A program made the position numbers and the translations under genes. DNA of 6,946 nucleotides from an uncultured Flavobacteriales bacterium (GTDB taxonomy: Bacteria > Bacteroidota > Bacteroidia > Palsa-965), in assembly GCA_946478675.1 (NCBI GenBank), contig CAMLEF010000250.1, forward strand, positions 1 through 6,946. The letters run 5' to 3'. Below, piece after piece: positions 1 through 5,938 of the stretch. The number at the start of each line of letters is the position of its first letter. Within the stretch, counting starts at the first letter, position 1. The notes beneath the pieces are model-generated. The model was not told the DNA's origin, did no database searches, and was given only the letters and a program-made list of their open reading frames with translations.

Positions 1-1
1 C

Positions 2-706
2 ATCCTGCTCGTGGTGGTGCTGAGCATTTATCTCTTCATGAACCTGCGTTACCGCCAACGACTGCGCAAGCTGGAAATGCAGCGACAGCTCGAGCAGATC
101 CGCGTCCGCATTTCCGCCGACATCCACGACGACATCGGTGCGGGGCTCACGCGCATCGCATTGGCGGGCGACCTGGCGGCGATGCAGTTGCCCGAAGACG
201 ATGCGCAAAAGAAACGCGTCGCAGGGATGGCGGCGTCTGCACGTTCGCTTTCGCAGAGCCTGAAAGAAGTCGTGTGGTCGGTGAAGCCCGAATACGATCG
301 CTACGATCTGATGGCGCGTTATTTCCGTGATTACTGCAGCGAGTTCTTCGAGCATTCGTCCATCCGCCTCAGCTTTTCCGCAGGAAGCGATTTGCCGAAG
401 ATCACCGTCTCGCCGGAAGTGCGTCGCAATCTTTTTCTCGTGCTGAAAGAAGCGTTGAACAACGTCGCCAAACATTCCGGCGCGCAAAACGTTTCCGTAA
501 CGCTGAAGCTGCACGATGATCAGCTGTCGATGCTGATCCGCGACGACGGCAAAGGATGCCCGCTTCCCGACGAAACGACGATGAATTCCAGCGGTCTTTC
601 CAACATGAAGCGCCGTGCAGGCAACATCGGCTTTAAGCTGAGCATTTCGGGCAACGATGAAAAAGAATCCGGAACGTGCATCAGCGTCTCCGGGCAACTG
701 AAATAA
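2..706 (+). CDS. Two-component sensor histidine kinase, HisKA_3 type, C-terminal part (5' truncated)
   Basis: This is the C-terminal end of a membrane-bound sensor kinase that should autophosphorylate on histidine and pass the phosphate to a partner regulator. The frame is open to the window edge, so the sensor domain is missing; residues below are numbered from the GTG at 11, which is probably internal. A hydrophobic run (residues 1-10, preceded by ILL) is the end of a transmembrane helix, followed by a basic coiled-coil-like linker (12-33). The HisKA_3 dimerisation box has DIHDDIG, with phospho-acceptor H39. The HATPase_c domain shows the N box KEALNN (146-151), the G1 box DDGKG (178-182) and the G2-like GLSNMKRRAG (195-204). 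The family often carries a large periplasmic Y_Y_Y/propeller or 7TM sensor, but nothing here says which. The response regulator begins 54 bases downstream on the same strand and is the obvious partner. Class is certain; the signal is unknown. Confidence 0.95.
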   Translation: MLLVVVLSIYLFMNLRYRQRLRKLEMQRQLEQIRVRISADIHDDIGAGLTRIALAGDLAAMQLPEDDAQKKRVAGMAASARSLSQSLKEVVWSVKPEYDRYDLMARYFRDYCSEFFEHSSIRLSFSAGSDLPKITVSPEVRRNLFLVLKEALNNVAKHSGAQNVSVTLKLHDDQLSMLIRDDGKGCPLPDETTMNSSGLSNMKRRAGNIGFKLSISGNDEKESGTCISVSGQLK

Positions 707-712
707 AAACTA

Positions 713-744
713 CTACTTTGGGGTGAGAAACCACCCGGAAGTAG
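713..744 (+). promoter_or_regulatory. Imperfect inverted repeat between kinase and regulator genes
   Basis: An outer 6-bp stem (CTACTT 713-718 with AAGTAG 739-744) and an inner 5-bp stem (GGGTG 721-725 with CACCC 732-736) are separated by a 2x2 internal mismatch; the loop is AGAAAC. It starts seven bases after the kinase stop codon and lies just upstream of the promoter-like element at 749-756. It could be an operator for a dimeric regulator, for example autoregulation by the NarL-type protein encoded next, or an RNA hairpin that tunes expression between the two genes. There is no T run, so a terminator is unlikely. The structure is seen directly; its function is a guess. Confidence 0.4.
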
Positions 745-748
745 CCTG

Positions 749-756
749 TAGCTTTG
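749..756 (+). promoter_or_regulatory. Possible Bacteroidetes -7 element before the response regulator
   Basis: TAGCTTTG fits the Bacteroidetes sigma-A -7 consensus TAnnTTTG. It ends four bases before the ATG at 761, so a transcript from it would have almost no leader. No TTG lies at the usual 17-23 bp upstream; the nearest TTTG (717-720) is 28 bp away, so the -33 half is missing or weak. It may give the regulator gene its own transcript in addition to read-through from the kinase gene. Confidence 0.4.
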
Positions 757-760
757 TCGC

Positions 761-1408
761 ATGAAGCCTGTAGTCGTTTGTATCGTCGAAGATGATCCGG
801 AAATTTCCGCGTCATTGCAACAGATCGTGGGAAGTTCGCCGAAGCTGGCGCTGGCGGGCGTTTACGGAAGCGTGGAGCAGTTCGAAAAAGCGCTCGAGAG
901 TTTGCTGCCCGACGTGGTGCTTCTCGATATCGGTCTTCCCGGAAAATCAGGCATCGAGTTTCTTCGCAGCGGCCGCAACATCAGTCCGTCGACACAATAC
1001 CTGATGTGCACGGTGTTCGATGACGAAGAGAAGATTTTCGATTCACTGAAAGCCGGCGCTTCGGGCTACATCATCAAAAGCTCGCCCGCCGAAAAAATCA
1101 TCGAAGCGATCCTCGACATCAACAGCGGCGGTTCCCCGATGAGCGCCGCCATCGCGCGGAAAGTAGTAGAAGCCTTCGCCCGCACCACGCAGCCCGCCGA
1201 AGAGCTGGAAGAGCTCACGCGCCGCGAAAAAGAAATCCTGCTTTACCTCGAGGACGGTTTGCGCTACAAAGAGATCGCCGAAAAATTATTCCTCTCGGTA
1301 GAAACCGTCCGCACGCACATTCGAAATATCTACGTCAAATTGCAGGTGCAATCCCGCATCGAAGCGCTGAACAAAGTGCGCCGCAACCGGTTGTTCGGAT
1401 TGTTCTGA
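761..1408 (+). CDS. Response regulator, NarL/FixJ (REC + LuxR-type HTH) family
   Basis: A cytoplasmic DNA-binding response regulator of 215 residues, the normal length for the family. The N-terminal receiver domain (about 3-120) has the acidic pocket E10/D11/D12, phospho-acceptor D56 in LLDIGLPG, the switch threonine T84 and the conserved lysine K106 in the GYIIKSS motif. A linker (about 121-150) leads to a LuxR-type helix-turn-helix at 152-206, with the typical LTRREKEIL start, a KEIAEKLFLS turn and VETVRTHIRNIYVKL recognition helix. All phosphorylation residues are present, so it should be a working phospho-switch. It follows the sensor kinase by 54 bases on the same strand and is taken as its partner. 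The ATG at 761 is chosen because the receiver beta-1 strand follows at once; a second open frame inside it is a shadow. Target genes are not evident; no matched operator was found elsewhere in the window. Confidence 0.97.
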   Translation: MKPVVVCIVEDDPEISASLQQIVGSSPKLALAGVYGSVEQFEKALESLLPDVVLLDIGLPGKSGIEFLRSGRNISPSTQYLMCTVFDDEEKIFDSLKAGASGYIIKSSPAEKIIEAILDINSGGSPMSAAIARKVVEAFARTTQPAEELEELTRREKEILLYLEDGLRYKEIAEKLFLSVETVRTHIRNIYVKLQVQSRIEALNKVRRNRLFGLF

Positions 1409-1432
1409 TTCCGCAGCTTAGAGAGCTTCTTC

Positions 1433-1451
1433 AATAGCCGTGATGGCTATT
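1433..1451 (+). other. Short hairpin downstream of the response regulator
   Basis: AATAGCC (1433-1439) and GGCTATT (1445-1451) form a perfect 7-bp stem with a 5-base loop, 25 bases after the stop codon at 1408. No T tract follows, so it would be only a weak or factor-assisted terminator. It shares the ATAGCCGTG word with the end of the adjacent repeat array (about 1725-1733), so it may instead be a diverged edge of that array. Confidence 0.35.
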
Positions 1452-1459
1452 CCTCGTCA

Positions 1460-1754
1460 GCCGTGTCGGGTGTCGTGTCAGACGTTTTCCCGTTAGCCGT
1501 GTCGCTGTTTACTATTTAGCTGCCTGAAGTTTCCCCGTTAGCCGTGTCGGTGTTTACCATTAGCTGTGCCTGAAGTTTCCCCGTCAGCCGTTTCGGTGTT
1601 TACCATTAGCTGCCTGAAGTTTCCCCGCCAGCCGTGTCGGGTGTTTCACCGGTAGTTGTGCTGACGTTTCTCCTGATCGCTGTGTCGGTTGTTTCACCGG
1701 TAGTTGTGCCAGCTATTTCTCGTGATAGCCGTGTCGGGTGTTCCCACCCGACAC
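1460..1754. repeat. Degenerate tandem repeat array, about 45-49 bp units, gene-free region
   Basis: Most of the 380-bp gap between the regulator and the thioesterase is an array in which each unit opens with GCCGTGTCGG or a close variant. Units begin at 1460, 1496, 1541, 1587, 1631, 1679 and 1728, giving lengths 36, 45, 46, 44, 48 and 49, with the last unit partial. The three units at 1496-1630 form one subtype (GGTGTTTACCATTAGCTG, then CCTGAAGTTTCCCCG). The two at 1631-1727 form another (GGTGTTTCACCGGTAGTTGTG). Most units hold a small GGT-GTTT-ACC or GGTG-TTT-CACC palindrome, and the array ends in a perfect 10-bp hairpin. The pattern suggests growth by duplication followed by drift. It is not a CRISPR: no conserved repeat alternates with unique spacers. 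No coding signal was seen here. Confidence 0.85.
1731..1754. repeat. Perfect palindromic hairpin ending the tandem array
   Basis: GTGTCGGGTG (1731-1740) pairs perfectly with CACCCGACAC (1745-1754) around the 4-base loop TTCC. It lies 35 bases past the thioesterase stop codon (1789, minus strand), so it could help end or stabilise that transcript, although no U tract follows on either strand. A related hairpin at 5809-5832 keeps its pairing through a compensatory base change. This points to a dispersed palindromic repeat family rather than a one-off terminator. Confidence 0.65.
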
Positions 1755-1788
1755 CGTAAATCCTGCTGCTAAAGATTCCCTCAAACTG

Positions 1789-2211
1789 CTACCCCCTCGA
1801 ATGAAAATCCTTCATCTTATCAATCCACTCCTTCGGCACCGGCACCGGTTTTTTCTCCGCGTAATTGTAACAAACGATCACGGAAGTGCCCGTCGCCAAC
1901 AGCGTTTCACTCTTGTCTTTTTCCACGCGAACCATCCGGTAGGAAAGCTCGAAGCTCGTTGTGCCTGATTTTTCAAAAGCCGTATACACGTACACTTCAT
2001 CCTTGAGAAAAACAGGCTGCTTGTAATCCACCGTAGCCCGCGCGAGGATCAGCCCTGCTTTTTCCCATTCGATAACGGCGCCGATGACGTCGTCGAAATA
2101 ATGAATGCGCGCCAGTTCGAAGAACGAAAGATGGTTCGCGTTATTGACGTGGCCCAGCGCGTCGACGTCTTTGAAACGAAGCTGGATGGGCGTGCGGTGT
2201 GTATTATTCAT
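1789..2211 (-). CDS. Acyl-CoA thioesterase, hot-dog fold (4HBT/YbgC-like)
   Basis: A small cytoplasmic enzyme of 140 residues predicted to hydrolyse an acyl-CoA (or acyl-ACP) thioester; the natural substrate cannot be read from sequence. The N-terminal motif LRFKDVDALGHVNN (11-24) matches the 4-hydroxybenzoyl-CoA thioesterase family. The second Asp of DVD (D17) falls where the catalytic Asp of that family sits, followed by the GHVNN turn and the long hot-dog helix (about 26-42). The beta strands then run through VDYKQPVFLKDEVYV and SFELSYRMVRV. Length is normal for a single hot-dog domain. An in-frame ATG at 2259 would add 16 residues, but a well-formed promoter lies between it and the ATG at 2211, so 2211 is preferred. 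The gene stands alone, divergent from the exported-protein genes, so its neighbours give no pathway clue. Confidence 0.93.
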   Translation of the reverse strand: MNNTHRTPIQLRFKDVDALGHVNNANHLSFFELARIHYFDDVIGAVIEWEKAGLILARATVDYKQPVFLKDEVYVYTAFEKSGTTSFELSYRMVRVEKDKSETLLATGTSVIVCYNYAEKKPVPVPKEWIDKMKDFHSRG

Positions 2212-2228
2212 GCATAATAATTTCTGCG

Positions 2229-2261
2229 CAAAAATACGACGAAGCGCTGGTCTTTGCACAA
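2229..2261 (-). promoter_or_regulatory. Bacteroidetes sigma-A promoter for the thioesterase gene
   Basis: Read on the minus strand, TATTTTTG (2236-2229) matches the -7 consensus TAnnTTTG exactly, and TTG (2261-2259) lies 22 bp upstream as the -33 element. The predicted transcript would start near 2223, giving a leader of about a dozen bases before the ATG at 2211. This supports the shorter start of the thioesterase gene. Confidence 0.75.
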
Positions 2262-2303
2262 GCAGGAAGAACAGCAGTGGCAGAAGTTCACCAGAAAGTA
2301 GTA

Positions 2304-2334
2304 TTGTTTCACAAGCCGGGCCGGATCATTTTTG
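2304..2334 (+). promoter_or_regulatory. Bacteroidetes sigma-A promoter for the exported-protein genes
   Basis: TTG (2304-2306) and CATTTTTG (2327-2334) are 20 bp apart and fit TTG-N20-TAnnTTTG with one mismatch in the -7 element. The transcript would start near 2340, about 27 bases before the ATG at 2368. An A-rich stretch (2356-2362) precedes the start, as is usual in this phylum in place of a Shine-Dalgarno site. It is divergent from the thioesterase promoter about 45 bp away. Confidence 0.6.
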
Positions 2335-2367
2335 TTGCACACTAACTCATCTCCTAAAAAAAGCTTT

Positions 2368-2817
2368 ATGAAAAAGTTCTTCTTCCTCTTCCTCCTGGCA
2401 GCGCTGATCCCTGCGGCGAAGCTGTGCGCGCAATCCACGATCCCGGTCGATCCGAAAGCCGGCTTCGGCGTCTGGTCCGAATGGCGCCACGATACGGTCA
2501 AAGGTGACGACGGCAAAATCTACACCTACGATTACCGCCAGCAGATCGCCAAGCGCAAAGGTATGGCCGTGTATTACCAGATCGAGATCAAAAACACCTG
2601 CGCGTATACGCTGAGCGGCCGCATCAACTTTCATTACACGACCACGTGGCTGCAAACGGCAATGAGCGAAGATGAACACTTCAAAGTAAAAGCCGGCCAG
2701 TCGACGGTGGTGGAGTATATCCAGCAGGGCTGCAAGAAGACCGACAAGAACCAGGGCGATTACGAAGCCTGCGTCACCTGCCCGATGGAATACACGATCT
2801 ACATCCGCACGAAATAA
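2368..2817 (+). CDS. Exported protein of unknown function, 149 aa
   Basis: I do not recognise this family. The start is the ATG at 2368, which begins a clear signal peptide: MKK, then a hydrophobic core FFFLFLLAALIPAA, with likely signal peptidase I cleavage around A21-Q22 (the common Bacteroidetes AQ end). An in-frame TTG at 2332 would add 12 residues in front of the signal peptide and overlaps the promoter. Cys20 is not in a lipobox, so a lipoprotein is unlikely. The mature part (about 127 residues) alternates polar and aromatic residues in a beta-rich pattern and has four cysteines (78, 122, 135, 138), which could form two disulfides in the periplasm or outside the cell. It may be a small beta-sandwich protein. 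The next exported-protein gene starts 43 bases downstream on the same strand, and the two probably share a transcript and perhaps a location. Exported status is well supported; function is unknown. Confidence 0.88.
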   Translation: MKKFFFLFLLAALIPAAKLCAQSTIPVDPKAGFGVWSEWRHDTVKGDDGKIYTYDYRQQIAKRKGMAVYYQIEIKNTCAYTLSGRINFHYTTTWLQTAMSEDEHFKVKAGQSTVVEYIQQGCKKTDKNQGDYEACVTCPMEYTIYIRTK

Positions 2818-2860
2818 CCTCCGCAGGTACCCGCGCCCCGCCTGTTAACCTCAAAGCAAA

Positions 2861-3691
2861 ATGAGAAATACCTGCCTGGCCCTTGCAGCGTTTGTGCTGC
2901 TCGCGGCTAACCCCTCACTTCAGGCGCAGGTGAGTGTGAGCAACGAAGATATTCCGTATGGGATGAACGATATGAACTGTTCACTGACGCTCATGCGGGC
3001 GTCCCATATCGGCAATGTAACTTACCCGAACGGCGGCAAAGATTCGTGGGGCAATCCGACGTATTCTTCGACCATCGGCAAGGTGAACCAGACCGTATTC
3101 GGTGCAGGGCTCGAAGTTCGTCTTGGATTGCTTTACCTGTTTCTTTCGCAGGACAAACACCGTTTTCGTATTGCGGATTCTGAAATCGTAGGATTCGTAT
3201 TCGGCGGCAACAAGGAAAAGCGTTTTGATTATGCGACAGGGCAGAAGATCGGGTTACCCGGCGGATTATATTCCCCCAATGTCATCGGCGGCAGTTATGT
3301 TTTTGCGGCCGGTTTGCGCGCTGTTTACCGCATCAGTAACGCGCTCGATGTCGGCGCCTGTTATTACCCTTTCTATTTTAACATCGATATCGGCGCCACC
3401 ATCAACGGAAATACAACGGGTGCTTATTTGCAGGGGTTCGGCGGACATCTTCGCGCCGGAAAAGTTTACCTGGACATTTTACAGATCAAACTACCTTCGA
3501 AAATTACCGACCGGCCGGATCATGGCGCGACTTACATCGGCACCTGCAAATATTTATACAACGATAAATGGCGCTTCCTTTCGTTCAGCATGCTCTATCA
3601 GCAATCCAAAACCAATGTTGAGGGAACGGACAAAGGACAGTACCCGCAGAAATGGTGGGTGTGCCAGGTCGGTTGGGGAATGATGTTTTGA
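2861..3691 (+). CDS. Exported protein of unknown function, probable outer-membrane beta-barrel, 276 aa
   Basis: The family is not recognised. The N-terminus is a signal peptide (MRN, hydrophobic LALAAFVLLAA, then a cleavage region SLQAQ near residue 23). The mature protein is rich in glycine and aromatics and shows repeated amphipathic segments of 10-15 residues separated by turns. Examples are around residues 104-117, 146-160 (VFAAGLRAVYRI), 189-202 and 238-248 (RFLSFSMLYQQ). The final strand is WWVCQVGWGMMF and ends in Phe, the C-terminal signature of many outer-membrane barrels. A barrel in the outer membrane is therefore likely but inferred. Four cysteines remain in the mature part, which is unusual for a barrel. 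The start at 2861 is preceded by AAAGCAAA and places the signal peptide correctly. It follows the 149-aa exported protein by 43 bases and ends just before a strong shared terminator, so the two probably form an operon. Confidence 0.88.
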   Translation: MRNTCLALAAFVLLAANPSLQAQVSVSNEDIPYGMNDMNCSLTLMRASHIGNVTYPNGGKDSWGNPTYSSTIGKVNQTVFGAGLEVRLGLLYLFLSQDKHRFRIADSEIVGFVFGGNKEKRFDYATGQKIGLPGGLYSPNVIGGSYVFAAGLRAVYRISNALDVGACYYPFYFNIDIGATINGNTTGAYLQGFGGHLRAGKVYLDILQIKLPSKITDRPDHGATYIGTCKYLYNDKWRFLSFSMLYQQSKTNVEGTDKGQYPQKWWVCQVGWGMMF

Positions 3692-3708
3692 TCAGGTTGG
3701 TATCAATG

Positions 3709-3740
3709 AAAAATCCGTCTTCACTGGGGACGGATTTTTT
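3709..3740. terminator. Bidirectional intrinsic terminator between convergent genes
   Basis: AAAAATCCGTC (3709-3719) pairs perfectly with GACGGATTTTT (3729-3739) around a 9-base loop. It has a T run (3735-3740) for the plus strand and an A run (3709-3713) that gives a U tract on the minus strand. It lies 17 bases after the stop of the exported-protein gene and touches the TAA stop codon (3741-3739) of the convergent dehydratase gene. One compact element therefore serves both. Confidence 0.92.
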
Positions 3741-5613
3741 ATTGATCGAGTTTTTCGAAAACGGAATTGTTGCTCTTGTATTCCGGAACGATCTCTTTCA
3801 TCTTCGACACGATCTTCATGTTGTCCTGCGAAGCGAATAGCTCCACCAGTTCGTTCAGCTGGCGGGAGACGGTATCGAAATCGTGTTCTTTCACGCGCGC
3901 GATCATGATCTTCTCGTGATGGGTCGGCAGCGTGTTCTCCTTATTGTCGAGCAGCTCTTCGTAAAGCTTTTCGCCGGGGCGTAAGCCGGTCACGACAATC
4001 TCGATGTCACGCCCGAGTTGTAAACCGGAAAGCTGAATCATTTTTTTCGCGAGGTCGATGATCTTCACCGATTTTCCCATGTCGAAAATGAAGATCTCGC
4101 CGCCTTTGCCCATGCAGCCCGCTTCGAGCACGAGGCGGCAGGCTTCCGGGATCGTCATGAAATAGCGCGTGATCTCGGGATCGGTGATCGTGACGGGGCC
4201 GCCGCTTTCGATCTGCTGGCGGAAGCGCGGGATGACGGAACCCTGCGAACCGAGCACGTTGCCGAAACGCGTCGTGATGAAACGTGTGGTCGTGACGTGA
4301 TTGTTCAGCGATTGCGCGTAGATCTCCGCGATGCGTTTCGATGCGCCCATCACGTTCGTCGGGTTCACGGCTTTGTCGGTAGAGACGAGCACGAATTTCT
4401 CAGCGCCGTATTCGACGGCAAGATCGGCGATGATGCGCGTACCGAGCACGTTCGTGAGGATCGATTCCGAAGGATTGTTCTCCATCATCGGCACGTGCTT
4501 GTAAGCCGCCGCGTGGTAAACGATCTGAGGGCGGAACGTGCGGAACACGTTTTCCATTCGCTCGCGGTGACGGATATCGGCCATCACGATTTCGAAGCGC
4601 TGGCCTTTCATTGTGTCGGAAAGTTCCAGCTCCATTTCGTGCAGCGGTGATTCCGCATTGTCGAGCAGGATCACAAGCCCCGGCTGAAAACGCGCGATCT
4701 GCCGCACGAGCTCGCTGCCGATGGAACCTGCCGCGCCGGTGACGAGCACGGTTTTTCCTTTGAGCTGCGTGCGGATGTTGTCTTCGTTCAAACGGATCGG
4801 CTCGCGCTCGAGCAGTTCTTCGATGCGCACTTTGCGGATCTGTCGGAAGCTGAGTTCGCCGTTGATCCAGTTGGCGACCGGCGGCACTTCGAGCACCCGC
4901 GCGTTATTGGCGAGACAGATCTCGACGATCTCCTGCTTGCGCGCCGGCGGCAGATTCTGAATGGAAATGACCACCTGCGCGACGTCATTCTTGCGCAGCA
5001 GCTCCGGCAGCTTCCCGGCGCCGTAGATCGTTACGCCTTCGAGCTTGCGCCCGTGCTTCGAAGTGTCGTCGTCGATAAACGCCAGCGTGCGGTATTTCGT
5101 TCCTGCATCGCGGTCGAGCGTGCGTTTGGTGATCAGTCCCGATTCGCCCGCGCCGAAAATGATGACGCTGCGTTTCTGCCGCGACGGATTTTTGATCTCC
5201 GTCCACAGCGCTTTGTAAATGAGACGCGCGCTCACCATGCCGAACGTGGTGGCGAGGAATTCGATGAAGATGATCGAGTGGGGGAGTATGTAGGTGTGCG
5301 TGATGAAGCGGTGCGTCACCTGGTTGAGCAGGAAGAAGAACGCCGTGCCGCAGCTGATAGCGACCAGGATGCGGATCGCGTCGCGCTGGCTCATGTAGCG
5401 CACGATCGCCCACGGGATTTTCGCAAGAAGAAAACTGGCCGCGCGTGTACCGAGCATCACGGAAAACACCAGCGGAAAAGCAGCAATCTCGGAAGCCGGA
5501 ACGGAAAAATCGAAACGAAGCAGGTAAGCGATGATGATGCCCGCCGCCACGATCGCAAGATCAATGACGAGAACGATCCATCGGGGAGTATAACCTTCGT
5601 TCAGTTTCAGCAC
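3739..5613 (-). CDS. Membrane-bound nucleotide-sugar 4,6-dehydratase/epimerase, PglF/WbpM/CapD family
   Basis: A 624-residue enzyme acting on UDP-GlcNAc-type nucleotide sugars at the inner membrane; the family makes 4-keto-6-deoxy sugars for capsule, O-antigen or protein glycans. The N-terminus has about four transmembrane helices (roughly 11-33, 45-65, 80-98, 107-134). A first Rossmann-like domain follows, with IFGAGESG (152-159). The catalytic short-chain dehydrogenase domain begins at about 287. It carries the NAD(P)-binding TGAAGSIG (292-299), acidic D318, YHAAAYKHVPMMENNP (366-381) and STDKAVNPTNVMGASK (411-426). The usual YxxxK tyrosine is Met (M422) before K426, as is typical of this family. 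RFGNVLGSQGSV (449-460) and LRPGEKLYEELL (544-555) are further family marks. The start is GTG at 5613; no in-frame ATG lies between it and the nearest upstream in-frame stop. Length is normal and no defect is seen. The exact product (inverting or retaining) cannot be told. No glycosyltransferase or flippase genes are in the window. Confidence 0.97.
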   Translation of the reverse strand: MLKLNEGYTPRWIVLVIDLAIVAAGIIIAYLLRFDFSVPASEIAAFPLVFSVMLGTRAASFLLAKIPWAIVRYMSQRDAIRILVAISCGTAFFFLLNQVTHRFITHTYILPHSIIFIEFLATTFGMVSARLIYKALWTEIKNPSRQKRSVIIFGAGESGLITKRTLDRDAGTKYRTLAFIDDDTSKHGRKLEGVTIYGAGKLPELLRKNDVAQVVISIQNLPPARKQEIVEICLANNARVLEVPPVANWINGELSFRQIRKVRIEELLEREPIRLNEDNIRTQLKGKTVLVTGAAGSIGSELVRQIARFQPGLVILLDNAESPLHEMELELSDTMKGQRFEIVMADIRHRERMENVFRTFRPQIVYHAAAYKHVPMMENNPSESILTNVLGTRIIADLAVEYGAEKFVLVSTDKAVNPTNVMGASKRIAEIYAQSLNNHVTTTRFITTRFGNVLGSQGSVIPRFRQQIESGGPVTITDPEITRYFMTIPEACRLVLEAGCMGKGGEIFIFDMGKSVKIIDLAKKMIQLSGLQLGRDIEIVVTGLRPGEKLYEELLDNKENTLPTHHEKIMIARVKEHDFDTVSRQLNELVELFASQDNMKIVSKMKEIVPEYKSNNSVFEKLDQ

Positions 5614-5618
5614 GAGGG

Positions 5619-5626
5619 TAAAGGTA
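5619..5626 (-). promoter_or_regulatory. Weak -7-like element before the dehydratase start
   Basis: On the minus strand TACCTTTA (5626-5619) matches TAnnTTTG at all but the last position and ends five bases before the GTG start. The spacing is nearly the same as at the response-regulator gene. No TTG was found 17-23 bp upstream, where the 8-bp repeat lies. This is tentative. No better match to the consensus was seen between 5614 and 5886 on this strand. Confidence 0.22.
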
Positions 5627-5629
5627 AGA

Positions 5630-5715
5630 AATCGGTCATTCGGGAATCCGGCTATTCGGGCATTCGTTCATTCGGGAACTCGGTAATTTGTGAATTCGGC
5701 ATTGGTCATTCGAAT
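5630..5715. repeat. Tandem 8-bp-period repeat (ATTCGGnn) upstream of the dehydratase gene
   Basis: ATTCGG or a one- to two-base variant recurs every 8 bases: 5638, 5646 (ATCCGG), 5654, 5662 (ATTCGT), 5670, 5678 (ACTCGG), 5686 (ATTTGT) and 5694. Two 7-base steps then follow to 5701 and 5708. A variant at 5630 (AATCGGTC) extends the array, giving about eleven copies. It ends about 17 bases upstream of the GTG start of the dehydratase gene, so it would lie in that gene's promoter or leader. Copies are degenerate, which limits slippage. It may be a dispersed intergenic repeat or a former variable-length tract. Confidence 0.8.
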
Positions 5716-5808
5716 GTGCCGTAAGTTATGCCTGTCCGAATTGCCTCATCTGCTATTGTATTTTCCTGCTGATCGTTTTCTTTTGTTGCGACCCTTTCTC
5801 TTTACGTC

Positions 5809-5832
5809 GTGTCAGGTGTTTCCTCCTGACAC
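5809..5832. repeat. Hairpin related to the one at 1731-1754
   Basis: GTGTCAGG (5809-5816) pairs with CCTGACAC (5825-5832) around an 8-base loop TGTTTCCT, and a TTTT run follows at 5833-5836. The sequence aligns closely with the array-ending hairpin (GTGTC-GGGTGTT...GACAC). The A-T pair 5814/5827 replaces the G-C pair 1736/1749. Because of the T run it could act as a weak plus-strand terminator, but no plus-strand gene lies upstream. A shared dispersed repeat is the better reading. The surrounding 5716-5886 shows no convincing gene. Confidence 0.6.
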
Positions 5833-5886
5833 TTTTCATTTGTTTGCCACCGCGCTCCTTTCTGCTATTACCGCTTCCTGTGAAAT

Positions 5887-5923
5887 AAAAACGCCCGGCG
5901 ATCGATTGTCGCCGGGCGTTTTT
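5887..5923. terminator. Strong intrinsic terminator after the sorting-domain protein gene
   Basis: A perfect 15-bp stem (5887-5901 with 5909-5923) encloses the 7-base loop TCGATTG. The core is CGCCCGGCGA/TCGCCGGGCG, flanked by five A and five T. It begins 15 bases past the stop codon at 5939 of the minus-strand gene and gives a U tract in that direction. It is also symmetrical enough to stop plus-strand transcripts. Confidence 0.94.
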
Positions 5924-5938
5924 CGAATTCATCAAAAC

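Noticed and set aside
1460..1754. CRISPR array
   Set aside because: Homology runs through the whole unit, unit lengths vary, and there are no unique spacers or cas genes.
1738..1968. Plus-strand 76-codon frame
   Set aside because: It is antisense to the thioesterase gene, begins inside the repeat hairpin and has no recognisable motif.
2212..2259. Longer thioesterase start at 2259
   Set aside because: The added 16 residues span a consensus promoter, and the hot-dog fold begins properly after the ATG at 2211.
2332..2367. Longer start (TTG 2332) for the 149-aa exported protein
   Set aside because: It would put 12 polar residues before the signal peptide and overlaps the -7 element.
2425..2430. 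Lipoprotein cleavage at Cys20 of the 149-aa exported protein
   Set aside because: The residues before the Cys (AAKL) do not fit a lipobox; the AQ cleavage site fits better.
5053..5724. Long plus-strand open frame (223 codons)
   Set aside because: It lies antisense to the well-supported dehydratase gene, is charge-rich without family motifs, and runs into the 8-bp repeat; it is a shadow frame.
5753..5935. Minus-strand 60-codon frame, very rich in Lys and Arg
   Set aside because: It contains the strong terminator and the 5809-5832 hairpin and has no family pattern, so coding is unlikely.
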